A stretch of DNA of 64,000 bases from Pleodorina starrii (lineage: Eukaryota; Chlorophyta; Chlorophyceae; Chlamydomonadales; Volvocaceae): positions 589,001 through 653,000 of the forward strand of contig BRXU01000035.1 of assembly GCA_030267565.1 (NCBI GenBank). The letters are read 5' to 3'. Of this stretch, positions 44,995-57,824 are shown piece by piece. The position numbers and the translations under genes are program-made. The stretch's first letter is position 1. Each line of letters opens with the position of its first letter. The notes under the pieces are model-generated. The model saw only the letters and a list, made by a program, of their open reading frames with translations, did not search any database and was not told the origin of the DNA.

Positions 44995-47020
44995 TTAGCG
45001 GTATTTCTTTGGAGGGTAGTCCCCATTGGCCTGGAGGATTGCGGGCAGCACGTCGATGAACAGCCGGTGGGTGGTTGCCTTGGCCCACTCGGGGGTTATG
45101 GTTGCCTGAAACAGTTCCCCTAAGCTTTCCGTGTACGGCTCCAGAGAGTCACCCGGGCCGCCCTCGCGGTTGTTGATGAACTGCTGCATCTCGTGCATGA
45201 GCCGCGCGTGGCTCAGCTCGATGACGCTATGCATATCCGGGCTGTACGGCGGCAGCTGCATGTGGGTTTCGGTGTCGATGCCCAGAGAGCCCCACCCGTC
45301 CGCCTCGTCACGATAGTTGCCGTGAATGCGGGTGTTGTCCCATGAAAAGATGGGGGGCAACGTCTCGCAGAACTCATCGTTCCAAACCTTGAGGCACGCC
45401 TTGATAAAGTCCTTGAACTCCGCCGCCGTAGGTCCACGGGCCTTGCACTTACGCCCCTGCAACCACAGCGTGGAGGGCACAACAGGAGGGCTTTGGATCC
45501 GTGGGCCCGGGCTCATTTCAGCGAGCGCAACTCGGTTTCCGTGGATTCCCTGAGCAGAGATGATAGTAAGGTTGTCCTGTGGATCTGCGAGTGTGGCTGT
45601 CACGTGGCGATGAGCCCCCATGCCGTCGCCAACAACACTCGGCGCCACTCGGCGCAGGGTGAGCCCCCGACGTGCTTCAACTGCCCCCTTCACCACCGGG
45701 CAAGCACGCTTAGCCAGTACGCAGTCACTGCATTTGCGCACGCTAGCCTGGTGTCGGCCATGTTGAGCAGGCAGTTTCTAGTAACCGTGGTTTGGGGTGT
45801 GCACGCCGTGGAGGGCCACCGTGCCTTTGACATGGCTTTTTACGAGCACAAGGTGTTGATTGAGGTAGATGGCGAGCAGCACTTTCAGGGAAGGTTCCAA
45901 TCAATCGGTGCGGAAGAGCAAGCGAGGCTGCCGCCCTCAGCGCGGGTTACCATGTCGTACGGTTGCACTACCGTGACGTGCCCGCGTTCTTCGCAACGTT
46001 GTGGGGTGCCCTGGTGTATGCCATCGCACATGGGTCCCCGAAGCTTTTTGCCACCCCATCGTACCCACGTACCTTTGGGGCGTACGTCTTCGCTGGCTTG
46101 TAGCCCTTGCCATGGGTGCCGGAAACCAGAACAATAAGGACTGCCCCGAGCTTGTAGTTGACGGCGCTGTAGTAGTGGACGACCCACGCACCCCTTGCCC
46201 GGCTGTCTTGCACCACTATCGAGTCCGAACCGCGCGTGCCCCAGACCTTGTGCGCCTTGGGCTTAATGTAAAATTTCTTGGCGTCCACCCAAATGACGAT
46301 CTCCAGCTTGGCGGTGTTCAGGTCCTCCGGCGTCCGCGGGATGGCAACGGGCGGCGGTGGGGTGTCGTCGGTGGAGGGGGAAGGGGGCGCGGGCTGCTTG
46401 GTGAAGCGTCTCATCCACAGCTCAGACGCCCGGACACGCTCCTCCTTCACTTCACTTTTAAGCGGGGGCCTGTACTCGATCAGCACATGCTTGCCCAGCT
46501 TAGGATCGGCTACCTTGACACTCCGCCAGATGGACCGCTCCGAAACATTGTGAGCCGCCTTGATGCTAGCGAAGTGTGTCGTCATCTCACGCTGGGTGCG
46601 CGGCCGCACGGTCTTGACTAGTGTCAAGGCTTCCTCCACCACTCCCGACGGAAGTTTGCGTGGGCGGCCCTTGCGCTCCGTGTCCTCTACGCTGCCAGTA
46701 GCTTGAAATGCAGCGTGCCATTGGGCGCAGAAGCGGGCTGCGTTTGTCGGACGGGGAAGCGCCTCACCCCGCAGCTCTGCCTCGTCAAGGTACCTTAGTA
46801 AAATCCGGCCAGCTTCAGCGGCCCAGCACCTTGGAGGCTCAGCCTCCTTATTTTTATTTTTGCGGGCCCCGTGAAGCTCATTACGGGCGATGGAGGAAGC
46901 TTCTACGGCAAGCGTGCGCACGGGGAGCCATTTCTGGGCGCGTTTGTTGGTGGGGGTGCTACTGACCCGCGGGTCACCAGCGGCCGCCCGCGTCCCACCC
47001 CGTGAAGCGAAACCCGGCAT
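44995..47020 (-). CDS. DDE transposase (T4), two exons
   Basis: Copy of the T1 transposase. Exons 47020-46073 and 45549-44995; intron 46072-45550. This is the only copy without an E module immediately upstream of its ATG: it abuts T5 instead, so any E-borne promoter would be missing. Confidence 0.8.
45559..46103 (+). pseudogene. Antisense nuclease in intron (T4)
   Basis: Same frame pair and frameshift as in T1. Confidence 0.68.
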
Positions 47021-47128
47021 GCCGTGCGTGCTGAGCTTCTCCCAGCCTTAGCCGCCGTTCATAGCATTCCCTGCATGGCGTTTCAAAGGAAGGCTGTTGC
47101 TCGTCCCAGGGTTTTCAAACAAAATCAT

Positions 47129-47131
47129 CAG
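47129..47131. other. T-T junction with 3-bp CAG in place of E
   Basis: The junction reads ...AACAAAATCAT-CAG-ATGCGGGGAAGG.... Everywhere else an 803-bp E module sits between the same two flanks. CAG equals the first two bases plus the last base of E, consistent with a footprint left by excision. Confidence 0.8.
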
Positions 47132-47615
47132 ATGCGGGGAAGGGCCTTCTGACAGCTTTCGTCGCCCTTTCGCCTGCGACAACCGTATTCGCAATAATAA
47201 GTTTTGTACTCAAAAGACGTATTAGCGCACAAAAGCTCCAATCCCGAAATGTCTTCATACCGCGGGGCATTATAGTTGACTTGGACTTCCTCGCATCGCC
47301 TCCATTCCACTAATACACCACTGAATTACCATCTATATAACACTATAGATACCACAGCGCGTCCGGCGGCCGTAATACCAACTCTTAGGTTGTTGACGCT
47401 TCACCCCGCGGAGCGATGCTCGGCCATTGAGCAGCCCGGACGCACAGAACGTACGGATTACCACCGCCCAGCACGTTTACACAACATGTGCAAACAGACA
47501 ATTAAATTACGCGCCCCATCGGTACTGTAACGCAATACTGAAACGCCTATACGGCGCGCACCCACCCCACGCCCCGCCCGCCCGTCGCTCAGTGAACCCG
47601 CCTGGCGAGCCCCCA

Positions 47616-49641
47616 TTAGCGGTATTTCTTTGGAGGGTAGTCCCCATTGGCCTGGAGGATTGCGGGCAGCACGTCGATGAACAGCCGGTGGGTGGTTGCC
47701 TTGGCCCACTCGGGGGTTATGGTTGCCTGAAACAGTTCCCCTAAGCTTTCCGTGTACGGCTCCAGAGAGTCACCCGGGCCGCCCTCGCGGTTGTTGATGA
47801 ACTGCTGCATCTCGTGCATGAGCCGCGCGTGGCTCAGCTCGATGACGCTATGCATATCCGGGCTGTACGGCGGCAGCTGCATGTGGGTTTCGGTGTCGAT
47901 GCCCAGAGAGCCCCACCCGTCCGCCTCGTCACGATAGTTGCCGTGAATGCGGGTGTTGTCCCATGAAAAGATGGGGGGCAACGTCTCGCAGAACTCATCG
48001 TTCCAAACCTTGAGGCACGCCTTGATAAAGTCCTTGAACTCCGCCGCCGTAGGTCCACGGGCCTTGCACTTACGCCCCTGCAACCACAGCGTGGAGGGCA
48101 CAACAGGAGGGCTTTGGATCCGTGGGCCCGGGCTCATTTCAGCGAGCGCAACTCGGTTTCCGTGGATTCCCTGAGCAGAGATGATAGTAAGGTTGTCCTG
48201 TGGATCTGCGAGTGTGGCTGTCACGTGGCGATGAGCCCCCATGCCGTCGCCAACAACACTCGGCGCCACTCGGCGCAGGGTGAGCCCCCGACGTGCTTCA
48301 ACTGCCCCCTTCACCACCGGGCAAGCACGCTTAGCCAGTACGCAGTCACTGCATTTGCGCACGCTAGCCTGGTGTCGGCCATGTTGAGCAGGCAGTTTCT
48401 AGTAACCGTGGTTTGGGGTGTGCACGCCGTGGAGGGCCACCGTGCCTTTGACATGGCTTTTTACGAGCACAAGGTGTTGATTGAGGTAGATGGCGAGCAG
48501 CACTTTCAGGGAAGGTTCCAATCAATCGGTGCGGAAGAGCAAGCGAGGCTGCCGCCCTCAGCGCGGGTTACCATGTCGTACGGTTGCACTACCGTGACGT
48601 GCCCGCGTTCTTCGCAACGTTGTGGGGTGCCCTGGTGTATGCCATCGCACATGGGTCCCCGAAGCTTTTTGCCACCCCATCGTACCCACGTACCTTTGGG
48701 GCGTACGTCTTCGCTGGCTTGTAGCCCTTGCCATGGGTGCCGGAAACCAGAACAATAAGGACTGCCCCGAGCTTGTAGTTGACGGCGCTGTAGTAGTGGA
48801 CGACCCACGCACCCCTTGCCCGGCTGTCTTGCACCACTATCGAGTCCGAACCGCGCGTGCCCCAGACCTTGTGCGCCTTGGGCTTAATGTAAAATTTCTT
48901 GGCGTCCACCCAAATGACGATCTCCAGCTTGGCGGTGTTCAGGTCCTCCGGCGTCCGCGGGATGGCAACGGGCGGCGGTGGGGTGTCGTCGGTGGAGGGG
49001 GAAGGGGGCGCGGGCTGCTTGGTGAAGCGTCTCATCCACAGCTCAGACGCCCGGACACGCTCCTCCTTCACTTCACTTTTAAGCGGGGGCCTGTACTCGA
49101 TCAGCACATGCTTGCCCAGCTTAGGATCGGCTACCTTGACACTCCGCCAGATGGACCGCTCCGAAACATTGTGAGCCGCCTTGATGCTAGCGAAGTGTGT
49201 CGTCATCTCACGCTGGGTGCGCGGCCGCACGGTCTTGACTAGTGTCAAGGCTTCCTCCACCACTCCCGACGGAAGTTTGCGTGGGCGGCCCTTGCGCTCC
49301 GTGTCCTCTACGCTGCCAGTAGCTTGAAATGCAGCGTGCCATTGGGCGCAGAAGCGGGCTGCGTTTGTCGGACGGGGAAGCGCCTCACCCCGCAGCTCTG
49401 CCTCGTCAAGGTACCTTAGTAAAATCCGGCCAGCTTCAGCGGCCCAGCACCTTGGAGGCTCAGCCTCCTTATTTTTATTTTTGCGGGCCCCGTGAAGCTC
49501 ATTACGGGCGATGGAGGAAGCTTCTACGGCAAGCGTGCGCACGGGGAGCCATTTCTGGGCGCGTTTGTTGGTGGGGGTGCTACTGACCCGCGGGTCACCA
49601 GCGGCCGCCCGCGTCCCACCCCGTGAAGCGAAACCCGGCAT
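47616..49641 (-). CDS. DDE transposase (T5), two exons
   Basis: Copy of the T1 transposase. Exons 49641-48694 and 48170-47616; intron 48693-48171. Confidence 0.8.
48180..48724 (+). pseudogene. Antisense nuclease in intron (T5)
   Basis: Same frame pair and frameshift as in T1. Confidence 0.68.
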
Positions 49642-49749
49642 GCCGTGCGTGCTGAGCTTCTCCCAGCCTTAGCCGCCGTTCATAGCATTCCCTGCATGGC
49701 GTTTCAAAGGAAGGCTGTTGCTCGTCCCAGGGTTTTCAAACAAAATCAT

Positions 49750-50552
49750 CACTAAAAGACAGAAGTTCGGGCTCAAACTGCACACCGTTCCACACCCCCA
49801 GGCACTTGACCTGCCTTAACTCCTTTTCTCTATCGAATTTTTTAAATCTGCAAAGCGTGCGTGGCTCCTAGGCTCAATGCGCATCCGTCGTACTGGTCTA
49901 ACCAACATAAGGCCACAGGGGTGTGCGAGCAAAGCGCCGTACGTGGCCTGAAGCGCAGCCGCAGCTCTTGGCTCTGAGCAGGGCGTTTAGTCCAAGAGAC
50001 GCTGTTCACGTAGGAGTCCTTTTCTTGCGACGGCGCCCATTGTACATGATTTTCCCCACATAGCAGCTACTTTTGGTATGCGCGGGAGGCGCTTAGAGCT
50101 TTCGGACGCGAAAGGGCTTGCGTTGGCATTTACCCTTAGGCTCAGCATGGGGTAGGGGTGGCCGTGGGTGTGGACGGACTCCCATGACCGCCATTTACGT
50201 TCCATTAGTGAATTGCACGCCCGCTTCGCCACGATTCTACCGTATTGTGTGTTCATAAGACGAGGTTGTGGGGCGCTGGGCTATTGGCATGAATTGGCGA
50301 CTGGAGATGACCATTTTCCGGTAGGGGTACGATCGGTGGTCCTGGCGGACGGCTCGGTCACGTTTGTACTCAAACCCTGGCTAAAATTGAACCCGCATTC
50401 ATTACAATTTGTTTTATAGTATACACCTTAACTAGTAAGGATTATGACGGAAAAAGTCCGGCGACAAACGGTGCAGGCCTGGGTCCAGCAGCGGCCATTA
50501 AGTGGGCACAGGGCCCTCTAAACGTTCGGGCCCGAACTTCTGTCTTTTAGTG
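49750..50552. mobile_element. E module, copy 5 (one variant base)
   Basis: 803 bp. Position 50487 is A (GGGTCCAGCAGC) where the other six E copies have G. This is the only unit-specific base I noticed in the array. Confidence 0.88.
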
Positions 50553-51036
50553 ATGCGGGGAAGGGCCTTCTGACAGCTTTCGTCGCCCTTTCGCCTGCGA
50601 CAACCGTATTCGCAATAATAAGTTTTGTACTCAAAAGACGTATTAGCGCACAAAAGCTCCAATCCCGAAATGTCTTCATACCGCGGGGCATTATAGTTGA
50701 CTTGGACTTCCTCGCATCGCCTCCATTCCACTAATACACCACTGAATTACCATCTATATAACACTATAGATACCACAGCGCGTCCGGCGGCCGTAATACC
50801 AACTCTTAGGTTGTTGACGCTTCACCCCGCGGAGCGATGCTCGGCCATTGAGCAGCCCGGACGCACAGAACGTACGGATTACCACCGCCCAGCACGTTTA
50901 CACAACATGTGCAAACAGACAATTAAATTACGCGCCCCATCGGTACTGTAACGCAATACTGAAACGCCTATACGGCGCGCACCCACCCCACGCCCCGCCC
51001 GCCCGTCGCTCAGTGAACCCGCCTGGCGAGCCCCCA

Positions 51037-53062
51037 TTAGCGGTATTTCTTTGGAGGGTAGTCCCCATTGGCCTGGAGGATTGCGGGCAGCACGTCGATG
51101 AACAGCCGGTGGGTGGTTGCCTTGGCCCACTCGGGGGTTATGGTTGCCTGAAACAGTTCCCCTAAGCTTTCCGTGTACGGCTCCAGAGAGTCACCCGGGC
51201 CGCCCTCGCGGTTGTTGATGAACTGCTGCATCTCGTGCATGAGCCGCGCGTGGCTCAGCTCGATGACGCTATGCATATCCGGGCTGTACGGCGGCAGCTG
51301 CATGTGGGTTTCGGTGTCGATGCCCAGAGAGCCCCACCCGTCCGCCTCGTCACGATAGTTGCCGTGAATGCGGGTGTTGTCCCATGAAAAGATGGGGGGC
51401 AACGTCTCGCAGAACTCATCGTTCCAAACCTTGAGGCACGCCTTGATAAAGTCCTTGAACTCCGCCGCCGTAGGTCCACGGGCCTTGCACTTACGCCCCT
51501 GCAACCACAGCGTGGAGGGCACAACAGGAGGGCTTTGGATCCGTGGGCCCGGGCTCATTTCAGCGAGCGCAACTCGGTTTCCGTGGATTCCCTGAGCAGA
51601 GATGATAGTAAGGTTGTCCTGTGGATCTGCGAGTGTGGCTGTCACGTGGCGATGAGCCCCCATGCCGTCGCCAACAACACTCGGCGCCACTCGGCGCAGG
51701 GTGAGCCCCCGACGTGCTTCAACTGCCCCCTTCACCACCGGGCAAGCACGCTTAGCCAGTACGCAGTCACTGCATTTGCGCACGCTAGCCTGGTGTCGGC
51801 CATGTTGAGCAGGCAGTTTCTAGTAACCGTGGTTTGGGGTGTGCACGCCGTGGAGGGCCACCGTGCCTTTGACATGGCTTTTTACGAGCACAAGGTGTTG
51901 ATTGAGGTAGATGGCGAGCAGCACTTTCAGGGAAGGTTCCAATCAATCGGTGCGGAAGAGCAAGCGAGGCTGCCGCCCTCAGCGCGGGTTACCATGTCGT
52001 ACGGTTGCACTACCGTGACGTGCCCGCGTTCTTCGCAACGTTGTGGGGTGCCCTGGTGTATGCCATCGCACATGGGTCCCCGAAGCTTTTTGCCACCCCA
52101 TCGTACCCACGTACCTTTGGGGCGTACGTCTTCGCTGGCTTGTAGCCCTTGCCATGGGTGCCGGAAACCAGAACAATAAGGACTGCCCCGAGCTTGTAGT
52201 TGACGGCGCTGTAGTAGTGGACGACCCACGCACCCCTTGCCCGGCTGTCTTGCACCACTATCGAGTCCGAACCGCGCGTGCCCCAGACCTTGTGCGCCTT
52301 GGGCTTAATGTAAAATTTCTTGGCGTCCACCCAAATGACGATCTCCAGCTTGGCGGTGTTCAGGTCCTCCGGCGTCCGCGGGATGGCAACGGGCGGCGGT
52401 GGGGTGTCGTCGGTGGAGGGGGAAGGGGGCGCGGGCTGCTTGGTGAAGCGTCTCATCCACAGCTCAGACGCCCGGACACGCTCCTCCTTCACTTCACTTT
52501 TAAGCGGGGGCCTGTACTCGATCAGCACATGCTTGCCCAGCTTAGGATCGGCTACCTTGACACTCCGCCAGATGGACCGCTCCGAAACATTGTGAGCCGC
52601 CTTGATGCTAGCGAAGTGTGTCGTCATCTCACGCTGGGTGCGCGGCCGCACGGTCTTGACTAGTGTCAAGGCTTCCTCCACCACTCCCGACGGAAGTTTG
52701 CGTGGGCGGCCCTTGCGCTCCGTGTCCTCTACGCTGCCAGTAGCTTGAAATGCAGCGTGCCATTGGGCGCAGAAGCGGGCTGCGTTTGTCGGACGGGGAA
52801 GCGCCTCACCCCGCAGCTCTGCCTCGTCAAGGTACCTTAGTAAAATCCGGCCAGCTTCAGCGGCCCAGCACCTTGGAGGCTCAGCCTCCTTATTTTTATT
52901 TTTGCGGGCCCCGTGAAGCTCATTACGGGCGATGGAGGAAGCTTCTACGGCAAGCGTGCGCACGGGGAGCCATTTCTGGGCGCGTTTGTTGGTGGGGGTG
53001 CTACTGACCCGCGGGTCACCAGCGGCCGCCCGCGTCCCACCCCGTGAAGCGAAACCCGGCAT
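51037..53062 (-). CDS. DDE transposase (T6), two exons
   Basis: Copy of the T1 transposase. Exons 53062-52115 and 51591-51037; intron 52114-51592. Confidence 0.8.
51601..52145 (+). pseudogene. Antisense nuclease in intron (T6)
   Basis: Same frame pair and frameshift as in T1. Confidence 0.68.
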
Positions 53063-53170
53063 GCCGTGCGTGCTGAGCTTCTCCCAGCCTTAGCCGCCGT
53101 TCATAGCATTCCCTGCATGGCGTTTCAAAGGAAGGCTGTTGCTCGTCCCAGGGTTTTCAAACAAAATCAT

Positions 53171-53973
53171 CACTAAAAGACAGAAGTTCGGGCTCAAACT
53201 GCACACCGTTCCACACCCCCAGGCACTTGACCTGCCTTAACTCCTTTTCTCTATCGAATTTTTTAAATCTGCAAAGCGTGCGTGGCTCCTAGGCTCAATG
53301 CGCATCCGTCGTACTGGTCTAACCAACATAAGGCCACAGGGGTGTGCGAGCAAAGCGCCGTACGTGGCCTGAAGCGCAGCCGCAGCTCTTGGCTCTGAGC
53401 AGGGCGTTTAGTCCAAGAGACGCTGTTCACGTAGGAGTCCTTTTCTTGCGACGGCGCCCATTGTACATGATTTTCCCCACATAGCAGCTACTTTTGGTAT
53501 GCGCGGGAGGCGCTTAGAGCTTTCGGACGCGAAAGGGCTTGCGTTGGCATTTACCCTTAGGCTCAGCATGGGGTAGGGGTGGCCGTGGGTGTGGACGGAC
53601 TCCCATGACCGCCATTTACGTTCCATTAGTGAATTGCACGCCCGCTTCGCCACGATTCTACCGTATTGTGTGTTCATAAGACGAGGTTGTGGGGCGCTGG
53701 GCTATTGGCATGAATTGGCGACTGGAGATGACCATTTTCCGGTAGGGGTACGATCGGTGGTCCTGGCGGACGGCTCGGTCACGTTTGTACTCAAACCCTG
53801 GCTAAAATTGAACCCGCATTCATTACAATTTGTTTTATAGTATACACCTTAACTAGTAAGGATTATGACGGAAAAAGTCCGGCGACAAACGGTGCAGGCC
53901 TGGGTCCGGCAGCGGCCATTAAGTGGGCACAGGGCCCTCTAAACGTTCGGGCCCGAACTTCTGTCTTTTAGTG
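53171..53973. mobile_element. E module, copy 6
   Basis: 803 bp, identical ends to copy 1; between T6 and T7. Confidence 0.88.
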
Positions 53974-54457
53974 ATGCGGGGAAGGGCCTTCTGACAGCTT
54001 TCGTCGCCCTTTCGCCTGCGACAACCGTATTCGCAATAATAAGTTTTGTACTCAAAAGACGTATTAGCGCACAAAAGCTCCAATCCCGAAATGTCTTCAT
54101 ACCGCGGGGCATTATAGTTGACTTGGACTTCCTCGCATCGCCTCCATTCCACTAATACACCACTGAATTACCATCTATATAACACTATAGATACCACAGC
54201 GCGTCCGGCGGCCGTAATACCAACTCTTAGGTTGTTGACGCTTCACCCCGCGGAGCGATGCTCGGCCATTGAGCAGCCCGGACGCACAGAACGTACGGAT
54301 TACCACCGCCCAGCACGTTTACACAACATGTGCAAACAGACAATTAAATTACGCGCCCCATCGGTACTGTAACGCAATACTGAAACGCCTATACGGCGCG
54401 CACCCACCCCACGCCCCGCCCGCCCGTCGCTCAGTGAACCCGCCTGGCGAGCCCCCA

Positions 54458-56483
54458 TTAGCGGTATTTCTTTGGAGGGTAGTCCCCATTGGCCTGGAGG
54501 ATTGCGGGCAGCACGTCGATGAACAGCCGGTGGGTGGTTGCCTTGGCCCACTCGGGGGTTATGGTTGCCTGAAACAGTTCCCCTAAGCTTTCCGTGTACG
54601 GCTCCAGAGAGTCACCCGGGCCGCCCTCGCGGTTGTTGATGAACTGCTGCATCTCGTGCATGAGCCGCGCGTGGCTCAGCTCGATGACGCTATGCATATC
54701 CGGGCTGTACGGCGGCAGCTGCATGTGGGTTTCGGTGTCGATGCCCAGAGAGCCCCACCCGTCCGCCTCGTCACGATAGTTGCCGTGAATGCGGGTGTTG
54801 TCCCATGAAAAGATGGGGGGCAACGTCTCGCAGAACTCATCGTTCCAAACCTTGAGGCACGCCTTGATAAAGTCCTTGAACTCCGCCGCCGTAGGTCCAC
54901 GGGCCTTGCACTTACGCCCCTGCAACCACAGCGTGGAGGGCACAACAGGAGGGCTTTGGATCCGTGGGCCCGGGCTCATTTCAGCGAGCGCAACTCGGTT
55001 TCCGTGGATTCCCTGAGCAGAGATGATAGTAAGGTTGTCCTGTGGATCTGCGAGTGTGGCTGTCACGTGGCGATGAGCCCCCATGCCGTCGCCAACAACA
55101 CTCGGCGCCACTCGGCGCAGGGTGAGCCCCCGACGTGCTTCAACTGCCCCCTTCACCACCGGGCAAGCACGCTTAGCCAGTACGCAGTCACTGCATTTGC
55201 GCACGCTAGCCTGGTGTCGGCCATGTTGAGCAGGCAGTTTCTAGTAACCGTGGTTTGGGGTGTGCACGCCGTGGAGGGCCACCGTGCCTTTGACATGGCT
55301 TTTTACGAGCACAAGGTGTTGATTGAGGTAGATGGCGAGCAGCACTTTCAGGGAAGGTTCCAATCAATCGGTGCGGAAGAGCAAGCGAGGCTGCCGCCCT
55401 CAGCGCGGGTTACCATGTCGTACGGTTGCACTACCGTGACGTGCCCGCGTTCTTCGCAACGTTGTGGGGTGCCCTGGTGTATGCCATCGCACATGGGTCC
55501 CCGAAGCTTTTTGCCACCCCATCGTACCCACGTACCTTTGGGGCGTACGTCTTCGCTGGCTTGTAGCCCTTGCCATGGGTGCCGGAAACCAGAACAATAA
55601 GGACTGCCCCGAGCTTGTAGTTGACGGCGCTGTAGTAGTGGACGACCCACGCACCCCTTGCCCGGCTGTCTTGCACCACTATCGAGTCCGAACCGCGCGT
55701 GCCCCAGACCTTGTGCGCCTTGGGCTTAATGTAAAATTTCTTGGCGTCCACCCAAATGACGATCTCCAGCTTGGCGGTGTTCAGGTCCTCCGGCGTCCGC
55801 GGGATGGCAACGGGCGGCGGTGGGGTGTCGTCGGTGGAGGGGGAAGGGGGCGCGGGCTGCTTGGTGAAGCGTCTCATCCACAGCTCAGACGCCCGGACAC
55901 GCTCCTCCTTCACTTCACTTTTAAGCGGGGGCCTGTACTCGATCAGCACATGCTTGCCCAGCTTAGGATCGGCTACCTTGACACTCCGCCAGATGGACCG
56001 CTCCGAAACATTGTGAGCCGCCTTGATGCTAGCGAAGTGTGTCGTCATCTCACGCTGGGTGCGCGGCCGCACGGTCTTGACTAGTGTCAAGGCTTCCTCC
56101 ACCACTCCCGACGGAAGTTTGCGTGGGCGGCCCTTGCGCTCCGTGTCCTCTACGCTGCCAGTAGCTTGAAATGCAGCGTGCCATTGGGCGCAGAAGCGGG
56201 CTGCGTTTGTCGGACGGGGAAGCGCCTCACCCCGCAGCTCTGCCTCGTCAAGGTACCTTAGTAAAATCCGGCCAGCTTCAGCGGCCCAGCACCTTGGAGG
56301 CTCAGCCTCCTTATTTTTATTTTTGCGGGCCCCGTGAAGCTCATTACGGGCGATGGAGGAAGCTTCTACGGCAAGCGTGCGCACGGGGAGCCATTTCTGG
56401 GCGCGTTTGTTGGTGGGGGTGCTACTGACCCGCGGGTCACCAGCGGCCGCCCGCGTCCCACCCCGTGAAGCGAAACCCGGCAT
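54458..56483 (-). CDS. DDE transposase (T7), two exons
   Basis: Copy of the T1 transposase. Exons 56483-55536 and 55012-54458; intron 55535-55013. Confidence 0.8.
55022..55566 (+). pseudogene. Antisense nuclease in intron (T7)
   Basis: Same frame pair and frameshift as in T1. Confidence 0.68.
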
Positions 56484-56591
56484 GCCGTGCGTGCTGAGCT
56501 TCTCCCAGCCTTAGCCGCCGTTCATAGCATTCCCTGCATGGCGTTTCAAAGGAAGGCTGTTGCTCGTCCCAGGGTTTTCAAACAAAATCAT

Positions 56592-57394
56592 CACTAAAAG
56601 ACAGAAGTTCGGGCTCAAACTGCACACCGTTCCACACCCCCAGGCACTTGACCTGCCTTAACTCCTTTTCTCTATCGAATTTTTTAAATCTGCAAAGCGT
56701 GCGTGGCTCCTAGGCTCAATGCGCATCCGTCGTACTGGTCTAACCAACATAAGGCCACAGGGGTGTGCGAGCAAAGCGCCGTACGTGGCCTGAAGCGCAG
56801 CCGCAGCTCTTGGCTCTGAGCAGGGCGTTTAGTCCAAGAGACGCTGTTCACGTAGGAGTCCTTTTCTTGCGACGGCGCCCATTGTACATGATTTTCCCCA
56901 CATAGCAGCTACTTTTGGTATGCGCGGGAGGCGCTTAGAGCTTTCGGACGCGAAAGGGCTTGCGTTGGCATTTACCCTTAGGCTCAGCATGGGGTAGGGG
57001 TGGCCGTGGGTGTGGACGGACTCCCATGACCGCCATTTACGTTCCATTAGTGAATTGCACGCCCGCTTCGCCACGATTCTACCGTATTGTGTGTTCATAA
57101 GACGAGGTTGTGGGGCGCTGGGCTATTGGCATGAATTGGCGACTGGAGATGACCATTTTCCGGTAGGGGTACGATCGGTGGTCCTGGCGGACGGCTCGGT
57201 CACGTTTGTACTCAAACCCTGGCTAAAATTGAACCCGCATTCATTACAATTTGTTTTATAGTATACACCTTAACTAGTAAGGATTATGACGGAAAAAGTC
57301 CGGCGACAAACGGTGCAGGCCTGGGTCCGGCAGCGGCCATTAAGTGGGCACAGGGCCCTCTAAACGTTCGGGCCCGAACTTCTGTCTTTTAGTG
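56592..57394. mobile_element. E module, copy 7 (right array end)
   Basis: 803 bp. Its right inverted repeat is the right end of the array and is followed by the ATT target duplication and the continuation of duplication copy 2. Confidence 0.88.
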
Positions 57395-57824
57395 ATTATT
57401 TGGGCCGGCACTTTATGGCCGATTCAACTAACGCACTGTGGGATATGACCAGGGTGAAAAGTGTTTCAATAGTGCCATCTGCAATAGGAAAAAAGAGAGC
57501 CGAGTAGTATTGCCGGATTGCCGTGAGAATACCGCGTCCCGTACCGTACTTCGAACGGAAGTCGCAACCGTGACTCACCATTCACACCCGCACCTTCTGA
57601 ATAGTGTGCCAGCTATTTTTCACGAATTTTTGAAATCTTTTTGTTGATCATGAAAGCGACCATGATTCTTTCAGGAAGTTGTCGAGGCGACTGGTTGCAG
57701 AAGCACTCATATGCAGCCCGAACGCGGTAGTTTTAGGAGTTTGTCAAGCCGACGACTTTGAACATGGCGTTAAGTATGCATTTGCGTTGAGTCAGTTTCC
57801 GGCTGTTTAGCAGCTTGGCCGAAT

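Larger units (their letters stand above)
33445..57394. mobile_element. Tandem E/T transposon array, 23,950 bp
   Basis: Order: E-T-E-T-E-T-E-T-(CAG)-T-E-T-E-T-E, with seven 803-bp E modules and seven 2618-bp T modules (repeat period 3421 bp). E starts CACTAAAAGACAGAAGTTCG and its right end is the exact inverse over 23 bp. The array lies between GCCGATT and ATTATTTGGG. The empty site in duplication copy 1 is GCCGATTATTTGGG, giving a 3-bp ATT duplication. Internal E/T junctions read ...AATCAT|CACTA and TAGTG|ATGCGGGG.... I noticed only one base difference among units (G to A at 50487). The structure suggests cointegrate-like integration or unequal-crossover growth of an E-T-E composite. Confidence 0.9.

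Noticed and set aside
33445..57394. Reading the array as an LTR retrotransposon with E as LTRs
   Set aside because: E ends are CACTA/TAGTG, not TG/CA. No gag, RT or integrase lies between E copies, and the enzyme is a DDE transposase.
33445..57394. CRISPR array or rDNA-like tandem repeat
   Set aside because: Units are 3.4 kb with transposase genes and inverted repeats; there are no spacers, no rRNA and the host is eukaryotic.
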